A DNA stretch of 64,000 nt from an uncultured Thalassolituus sp. (GTDB taxonomy: Bacteria; Pseudomonadota; Gammaproteobacteria; Pseudomonadales; Oceanobacteraceae): contig NZ_CATMFB010000003.1 of the NCBI RefSeq assembly GCF_950066645.1, positions 62,001 to 126,000 of the forward strand, given 5' to 3'. The notes under the pieces are model-generated. The model ran no database searches and was not told the DNA's origin. It was given only the letters and a program-made list of their open reading frames with translations. Shown one piece after another: positions 59,090 through 64,000 of the stretch (positions within the stretch are counted from its first letter, which is position 1; each line of letters begins with the position of its first letter). The translations under genes and the position numbers were made by a program.

Positions 59090-60275
59090 GCAGCACGCGA
59101 GCAAATACCGCTTTCAGATAACGGGTTTCGGGAATCGCCGGCAATACCGGATGGTCTGCACCCTGCGAGCCCACGTGCTGGATCATCACCTCACGATCCA
59201 GCTCCCGCCCCAGCGTCCGCAGGATATCCGGGAGACGATCGTCCGCCAGATGCATTGAGCATGAGCCGCTGACAATAATCCCGTCGCGGTTCAGCAGACG
59301 CATCGCGATCTGGTTGATCCGCTTATAAGCCTGCTCGCCAGCCTTGATGTCTTTGCGGCGCGGGATAAACGCCGGAGGATCGACCACAATAACGTCGAAG
59401 CGCTCAGCGTTATCCCGTAACTGCTTGAGCGCAGCAAAGGCATCCCCTTCCCAGCAGTGCAGCTTTTCTTCTACGCCATTAAGTGCGGCGTTCTGCTCCA
59501 CCCAGTCCAGCGCCTGCGCTGAAGCATCGACACAATGCACTTCGGCGGCACCATGACGGGCAGCCTGCACGCCCCAACCACCGACGTAGCTGAATACATC
59601 CAGTACGCGCTTACCTTTCACCAGTCGGTTAAGCTGGGCGCGGTTCTCGCGGTGGTCATAGAACCAACCGGTTTTCTGACCGTGAATCACGGGTGCCATA
59701 AAGCGGGTGTCGTTCTCAATCAGCGGTGCACAGTCGTCTTCCAGAGCCCCTTCAACAACTTCGACGTATTCCGGTAAGCCTTCGACAGCCCGGAGCTTAC
59801 CGTCGTTCTTCAGAACGATCACTCGTGGCGATGCGACTTTCTGAATCGCATGTACGATCTCATCCTTCAGCAGTTCCATCGCGACACTGGAGATCTGAGC
59901 CACGGCGACATCACCAAAGCGATCAATTACCAGCCCCGGCAGGCCGTCGCTGTCGCCATACACCCAACGGTAACAACTGTGGGGATACCAGAGCTCACGA
60001 CTGCTCATGGCCACCTGCAGGCGGTGCACCAGCAGCGATGCATCCAGTAACTGGCGGGTATCGCGACTGATCAGTCGGGCGCAGATCAACTGCTCCGGGC
60101 TGACCACAGCTACGCCCAGCGGCTTTCCACCGGCAGCCTCTACCACAACCTGCTCTCCCGCTGTCAGGTCCTTGAGCGGTGTCGCTGCAGTGTCAACTTC
60201 GTTGCTGTACACCCACAGGTGACCACCCTTCAGACGGCGTTCGGCTTTGGGTTTCAGGCGGAGTACGGACAACAT
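59079..60275 (-). CDS. rlmI: 23S rRNA m5C methyltransferase RlmI
   Basis: Methylates C1962 of 23S rRNA in E. coli. The 398-residue product has an N-terminal PUA domain (RLKGGHLWVYSNEV, ~12-70) and a Rossmann methyltransferase domain with SAM loop VLDVFSYVGGWGVQA, acidic VDASAQAL, catalytic VDPPAFIPRRK and SGSCSMHL. The length and motif order match RlmI and not RlmK. A TGAGGAA ribosome site precedes the ATG. Divergent from the HDOD gene. Confidence 0.94.
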   Translation of the reverse strand: MLSVLRLKPKAERRLKGGHLWVYSNEVDTAATPLKDLTAGEQVVVEAAGGKPLGVAVVSPEQLICARLISRDTRQLLDASLLVHRLQVAMSSRELWYPHSCYRWVYGDSDGLPGLVIDRFGDVAVAQISSVAMELLKDEIVHAIQKVASPRVIVLKNDGKLRAVEGLPEYVEVVEGALEDDCAPLIENDTRFMAPVIHGQKTGWFYDHRENRAQLNRLVKGKRVLDVFSYVGGWGVQAARHGAAEVHCVDASAQALDWVEQNAALNGVEEKLHCWEGDAFAALKQLRDNAERFDVIVVDPPAFIPRRKDIKAGEQAYKRINQIAMRLLNRDGIIVSGSCSMHLADDRLPDILRTLGRELDREVMIQHVGSQGADHPVLPAIPETRYLKAVFARVLPTR

Positions 60276-60398
60276 GATGATTCCTCAGGAAAGCTGACGG
60301 ATGGAGTAAGTCCGTCAGAGATAACAAAATTAACATTCATTATACGCGAGCCGGACTAAACTTCGTGTATCCAGGCATTCAGGATACTCGTATCAACT

Positions 60399-61271
60399 AT
60401 GGCCAGCGAACTGACCGAAGCCCAGATACTGGAGATCATGCAGGGAATCAAGATTCCACCCCAGCCTCAGATACTGGTGGACCTGCAGATCGAACAGCTG
60501 AACCCAGACCCTGACCTTCAGGCGATTTCGCGCCTGATCAGTCAGGACGTCGGGCTTTCGGGCGCCATACTGAAAGTGGTCAACTCTCCGGCGTTTGGCC
60601 TCAGATCCCAGATCCTGTCGGTGCAGCAGGCGGTCAGCCTGATCGGGGTCGGCAGTGTTATCAACGTGATCAATGGTCTCGCCATCCGCAGCGAACTGAG
60701 CGATGAAAATATCGTTCAGCTCAACCGCTTCTGGGACACAACAACAGACATCGCCAACACCTCCGTCGATATCGCCCGTTTTATCGGCTTTGAACAGACT
60801 GACTGGGCGTACATGCTCGGGTTATTCCACAACTGTGGTATCCCGCTGATGATGATGCGCTTTGATAATTACTTCAAAGTCATGGAAGAGTCGTACGGCC
60901 ACCCTGAAAAAAGAGTGGTAGATACTGAGAATGAACTGCTGAACACCAACCACGCTGTGATCGGTTATTACACGGCCAAGTCCTGGCGGATACCTAAGCC
61001 CATCTGCGACGTTATTGCCGAACATCACAACGCAACCCGCTACTTTCAGCCCGACAACCAGAGCGACGATACCCGCAAAACACTACTGGGGATTCTGAAG
61101 ATCGCGGAACATATCTGCGGAAACTACCGGATACTCGGGCGCCAGTCTGAAGATCTGGAGTGGCAGGCCAGCTCGGCGGAGATTCTGGCCTATCTGGGCA
61201 TCGGCGATTACGACATTGAGCAACTGACCTTCAACTACCAGGAGAGTGGCGTCAGCGTTCAGAACTACTGA
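60399..61271 (+). CDS. HDOD-domain signalling protein
   Basis: A 290-residue protein with one HDOD domain (about 15-215), an HD-related fold lacking the full metal site. Typical phrases are KIPPQPQILVDL, SQDVGLSGAILKVVNSPAFGL, VGSVINVINGLAIR and AYMLGLFHNCGIPLMMMRF. HDOD proteins link to c-di-GMP, motility or stress signalling by protein contacts. No attached GGDEF/EAL or receiver domain. Single gene, its end one base from the convergent ubiI-like gene. Confidence 0.9.
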   Translation: MASELTEAQILEIMQGIKIPPQPQILVDLQIEQLNPDPDLQAISRLISQDVGLSGAILKVVNSPAFGLRSQILSVQQAVSLIGVGSVINVINGLAIRSELSDENIVQLNRFWDTTTDIANTSVDIARFIGFEQTDWAYMLGLFHNCGIPLMMMRFDNYFKVMEESYGHPEKRVVDTENELLNTNHAVIGYYTAKSWRIPKPICDVIAEHHNATRYFQPDNQSDDTRKTLLGILKIAEHICGNYRILGRQSEDLEWQASSAEILAYLGIGDYDIEQLTFNYQESGVSVQNY

Positions 61272-61272
61272 G

Positions 61273-62478
61273 TCAGACCTTTTCCAGCCCCATCGCCTTC
61301 ATAACAACATGCTGCTTCACCGGTAGCGCCCTGTCAAACAGACGCATACCCTCATTCCGCAGTAGCCGGATCAGTGGAGCATCCGCCGCGAACAGACGCT
61401 TGAACCCTTCCATAAGTGCCATCGTCGCGAGATTGTCGGCCTGCCGGCGACGCTGATAACGTCCGAGCACTGCATCGCTGCCCGGGTTTAAACCTTTGCT
61501 CAGAGCACGGAGAATCTCTTCCGCCAGCACTTCGGCGTCTTTAAAGCCCAGATTCACACCCTGACCGGCAAGCGGGTGAATGGTATGAGCGGCATCCCCG
61601 GCCAGAACCACGCCGCGCTCATAATATTGACGAGCGTGACGCTGACGTAGTGGAAAACGCTGACGGGCAGAGACCTCTGTCACCTTGCCCAAATGACCTT
61701 CGAAGGCCTGAGTAAGCGCCGCACAGAACGCATCATCTTCGAGGGCGAGCACCGCATCTGCTTCTTCGGGCATAGTGGACCAGACGATAGATGCGACATG
61801 CTCATCCGAATGCAGTGGCAGAAACGCCAGCGGTCCCTGTGGCCGGAAGCGCTGCCAGGCCGTGCCGGCGAGACTTTTCTCTGTTCTGACGGTGGCTACG
61901 ATGGCGTGATGCTCATAGTCCCATTCAGTGGTTGCCACGCCTGCCAGCTGACGCACCCGCGACAAAGCACCGTCTGCACCGATGACTAGCCGCGCCGTCA
62001 AAGTCTCACCATTACCAAGGGATATCGGTACCCAGCCGTGTTCATCCGGGTTATCCAGACTGGTGAGCGTAGTCCGTAACTGAGTGACGCCCTCAAGCGC
62101 AGCGTTGACCTGCTGCAGTGCCCAGAGGGTCTGGCGGTTTTCGACAATATGCCCGAGTGCTGGCACATGCAGTTCAGCCGCATTGAATGTGACCGCTCCG
62201 GTGCCTTCAGCGTCCCAGACATGCATCCGGGTGTAGCCACTGAGTACACCGGCCGGAATGTTTTCCCAGACACCCAGACGGGTCAGAAATGCCTGCGTCT
62301 GAGCTGTCAGGGCACTGACCCTGAGGTCATAGTCCTGCAGTCCGCCGACGGGGGCCGGAGCCTGTATATCTGCCGGGTCGATCAGGGCAACACGGACCGT
62401 ATCGGAGCCGCCTGCCAGAGCGGCGGCAATTGCCTGCCCGACCAGTCCTGCTCCTACAATGGCAACATCAAATTGCAT
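61273..62478 (-). CDS. ubiI: Ubiquinone hydroxylase, UbiI/VisC-like FAD monooxygenase
   Basis: FAD- and NADH/NADPH-type monooxygenase of 401 residues that hydroxylates the ubiquinone precursor ring, most likely at C5 (UbiI). The Rossmann FAD motif is IVGAGLVGQAIAAAL at the N-terminus, the DG region is VIGADGALSRVRQLAG and the second FAD motif GDAAHTIHPLAGQGVNLGFKDAEVL is complete. It lies six bases after ubiH, the pepP-ubiH-ubiI order known from E. coli; a UbiF or UbiM role is possible because the paralogues are hard to separate by motif alone. Confidence 0.82.
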   Translation of the reverse strand: MQFDVAIVGAGLVGQAIAAALAGGSDTVRVALIDPADIQAPAPVGGLQDYDLRVSALTAQTQAFLTRLGVWENIPAGVLSGYTRMHVWDAEGTGAVTFNAAELHVPALGHIVENRQTLWALQQVNAALEGVTQLRTTLTSLDNPDEHGWVPISLGNGETLTARLVIGADGALSRVRQLAGVATTEWDYEHHAIVATVRTEKSLAGTAWQRFRPQGPLAFLPLHSDEHVASIVWSTMPEEADAVLALEDDAFCAALTQAFEGHLGKVTEVSARQRFPLRQRHARQYYERGVVLAGDAAHTIHPLAGQGVNLGFKDAEVLAEEILRALSKGLNPGSDAVLGRYQRRRQADNLATMALMEGFKRLFAADAPLIRLLRNEGMRLFDRALPVKQHVVMKAMGLEKV

Positions 62479-62484
62479 GGCGTT

Positions 62485-63711
62485 TTATCCCAGTTTGGCT
62501 GCGGTGTGGCCCAGGCCCATCGCATGGCGTGCAAATAAACGACGGGCAACCGGCGCCGCCGACATGCCCAGAAGACCGGCATCCCGCAGAATCGCCACGC
62601 CCGGTGCGCGACTGCCAAACAGGCGCGGTAACAAGTCGCTGGCCAGAATCGTATTGCGCTGGTCAGTCTTCTGTTGTTCGAGATATCCCATCAGCACCCG
62701 CAGGTCGCCCACCTGACGACCTTCCCGGACCGCGCGGTTAAGGTGCTCAGACAGCACGGCAGCGTCACGCAGAGTCAGGTTGAACCCTTGTCCGGCGACC
62801 GGGTGCAGGCTGTGTGCGGCATTTCCCAGCAGAACGAGCGAACGGCGGACCTGCTCGTTCGCTTTTACCAGCGCCAGCGGATAAGTAAGGCGCTCTCCGA
62901 TGTCAGTGATACGCCCGACGCGATAGCCGATACGCTCCTGCAGACGCGCGATCAGCGTGGCATCGTCCTGAGCCAGAGCATCTGCCATTTCGTCGTCGCT
63001 GAGCGTCCAGACCACTGCATAGTCATGACTGTGAAGTGGCAGAAACGCGATAGGACCGTCTTCACTGAAGCGCTCAAAGGCCCAATGCTCATGCGGCTGA
63101 TCACAACGCACCTGAGTGACCAGAGCCTGCGTCCCGTAGGGGCGTCGCTGCTGGACAATCCCCAGCTGAGGCATAAGAGGCGATCGCCCACCATCCGCCA
63201 TAACCAGCAAACCAGTCTGCAGAGTACGTCCGTCGCTGAGCTGCAGCCCGGCACCATCGGCGTTCATTGTTACCTGAGTGACTTCGGCCGGCGCCAGTGA
63301 CAACAACCCACGAGCCTCGTCCAGGCCGTTCAACAACCCGTGACCAAGGCGATGGTTTTCAATGATATAACCGAGCGCGTCGGTACCCTGCTCGCTGGCA
63401 TGTAGCTGAGTCTGCCCGAAGCGCCCTTCATCACTCACCTGAATATGATCAATCGCACAGGCCCACGGGCTGATGTGCTGCCACAGGTCGAGCGCTTCGA
63501 GAATCTGACGGGTTCCCCAGGATAACGCCGTTGCTCTGCCGTCAAAGCTCGGGGGCCTGTCCGTCGCGTCATTCCAGACCAAAGGCTGACGATCAATAAG
63601 AGCAACCGTCAGACCGGCCTGGCGCGCAGGTTCAAGCAGGTGAACCATGCTGGCACCGGCCATTCCGGCACCAAGTATGGTGATATCAGCATTCAGGTGG
63701 GTATCAGTCAT
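62485..63711 (-). CDS. ubiH: Ubiquinone hydroxylase UbiH
   Basis: Second FAD monooxygenase of ubiquinone synthesis, 408 residues, expected to hydroxylate C1. FAD motif ILGAGMAGASMVHLLEPA near the N-terminus; VMADGGRSPLMPQLGI; and GNAAHSLHPVAGQGFNLTLRDAAVL near the C-terminal third. The usual GD of the GD(A)AH box is GN here, as in UbiH of E. coli. It lies six bases from pepP and six from the ubiI-like gene, so the three form one leftward transcript. Confidence 0.9.
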   Translation of the reverse strand: MTDTHLNADITILGAGMAGASMVHLLEPARQAGLTVALIDRQPLVWNDATDRPPSFDGRATALSWGTRQILEALDLWQHISPWACAIDHIQVSDEGRFGQTQLHASEQGTDALGYIIENHRLGHGLLNGLDEARGLLSLAPAEVTQVTMNADGAGLQLSDGRTLQTGLLVMADGGRSPLMPQLGIVQQRRPYGTQALVTQVRCDQPHEHWAFERFSEDGPIAFLPLHSHDYAVVWTLSDDEMADALAQDDATLIARLQERIGYRVGRITDIGERLTYPLALVKANEQVRRSLVLLGNAAHSLHPVAGQGFNLTLRDAAVLSEHLNRAVREGRQVGDLRVLMGYLEQQKTDQRNTILASDLLPRLFGSRAPGVAILRDAGLLGMSAAPVARRLFARHAMGLGHTAAKLG

Positions 63712-63717
63712 GCGTAC

Positions 63718-64000
63718 TCAGGCACTCATCAGGGCTTCGATATCGGCAACCTCTTTGACCACCGCACTGGTCAGCACGTGGCAGCCGCCTTCAGTTACTA
63801 CGACGTCATCTTCAATCCGGATGCCGATACCACGCCACTGTGGTTCCACCGACTCATCATCCGGCGCGATATACAGGCCAGGTTCGACGGTCATCACCAT
63901 CCCCGGCTCCAGTACCCGCCACTGACCATCAATGCGGTATTCACCCACATCATGTACATCCATGCCGAGCCAGTGTCCGGTTTTATGCATATAAAACTGG
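63718..64000 (-). CDS. pepP: Xaa-Pro aminopeptidase PepP (C-terminal fragment)
   Basis: Only the last ~93 codons are in the window; the gene continues to the right of base 64000. The pita-bread metallopeptidase end is clear: [18 protein letters not shown] with metal- and substrate-binding histidines, [14 protein letters not shown] with a metal Glu, and [14 protein letters not shown] with the last. These match PepP of E. coli closely. First gene of the pepP-ubiH-ubiI unit, as in other gammaproteobacteria. Confidence 0.93.
   Translation of the reverse strand, partial: QFYMHKTGHWLGMDVHDVGEYRIDGQWRVLEPGMVMTVEPGLYIAPDDESVEPQWRGIGIRIEDDVVVTEGGCHVLTSAVVKEVADIEALMSA

Overview
The window reads as chromosomal DNA of a marine-type gammaproteobacterium, probably Oceanospirillales/Pseudomonadales. 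This rests on gene content and order: pepP-ubiH-ubiI, rppH-ptsP, lgt-thyA and a TSUP-lgt-thyA-folA neighbourhood resemble pseudomonad/enterobacterial layouts, while TRAP transport, a TorF-type porin, AbgT and a fatty-acid desaturase fit a marine oligotroph. No genus can be named from sequence reading alone. I see no rRNA, tRNA, CRISPR, insertion sequence, phage or plasmid genes; the region looks like core chromosome with a few accessory islands.

Layout. 1-2.8 kb: phosphate uptake (pstS-pstC-pstA, leftward) behind two Pho-box-like sites. 2.8-6.4 kb: a TRAP transporter split into dctQM (rightward) and a TakP-like binding lipoprotein (leftward), separated by a YciA-type thioesterase. 6.4-9.5 kb: uvrD and hexR, divergent. 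9.7-10.2 kb: two small uncharacterised proteins. 10.4-13.3 kb: torF-glnK-amtB behind a sigma-54-type promoter. 13.6-22.1 kb: urea uptake urtABCDE, a GntR regulator and allophanate hydrolase atzF; urtA and atzF each have a sigma-54-type element, and atzF also has a GntR-type palindrome at its predicted start of transcription. Together the 10-22 kb block is a nitrogen-scavenging region under apparent NtrC/RpoN control.

22.9-25.7 kb carries the most unusual gene: a 917-residue haem protein whose first ~625 residues carry the fatty-acid alpha-dioxygenase motif set (distal His, radical Tyr, proximal His, DRFF Arg), followed by ~290 residues with a catalase-like distal His/Asn pattern. This may be a dioxygenase-catalase-like fusion for oxylipin chemistry.

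26-51 kb is mixed metabolism: exonuclease, orphan GspE-like ATPase, CYTH triphosphatase, arginine synthesis (argE, argA), an OYE/SRPBCC/globin cluster with a perfect hairpin over a Shine-Dalgarno and an NsrR-like operator, a desaturase, two c-di-GMP proteins, AbgT with an amidohydrolase, folA, thyA, lgt. 51-64 kb: cell-wall enzymes (LdtD-like transpeptidase, YcbK-like protein), the nitrogen PTS ptsP with rppH, an imelysin-like lipoprotein, rlmI, an HDOD protein and ubiquinone hydroxylases with pepP cut by the window end.

Several operons share a design in which the first, high-demand product (PstS, UrtA, TorF) is followed by a strong hairpin before the downstream genes, which would lower expression of the latter. 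All assignments come from motif reading; no database search was run.
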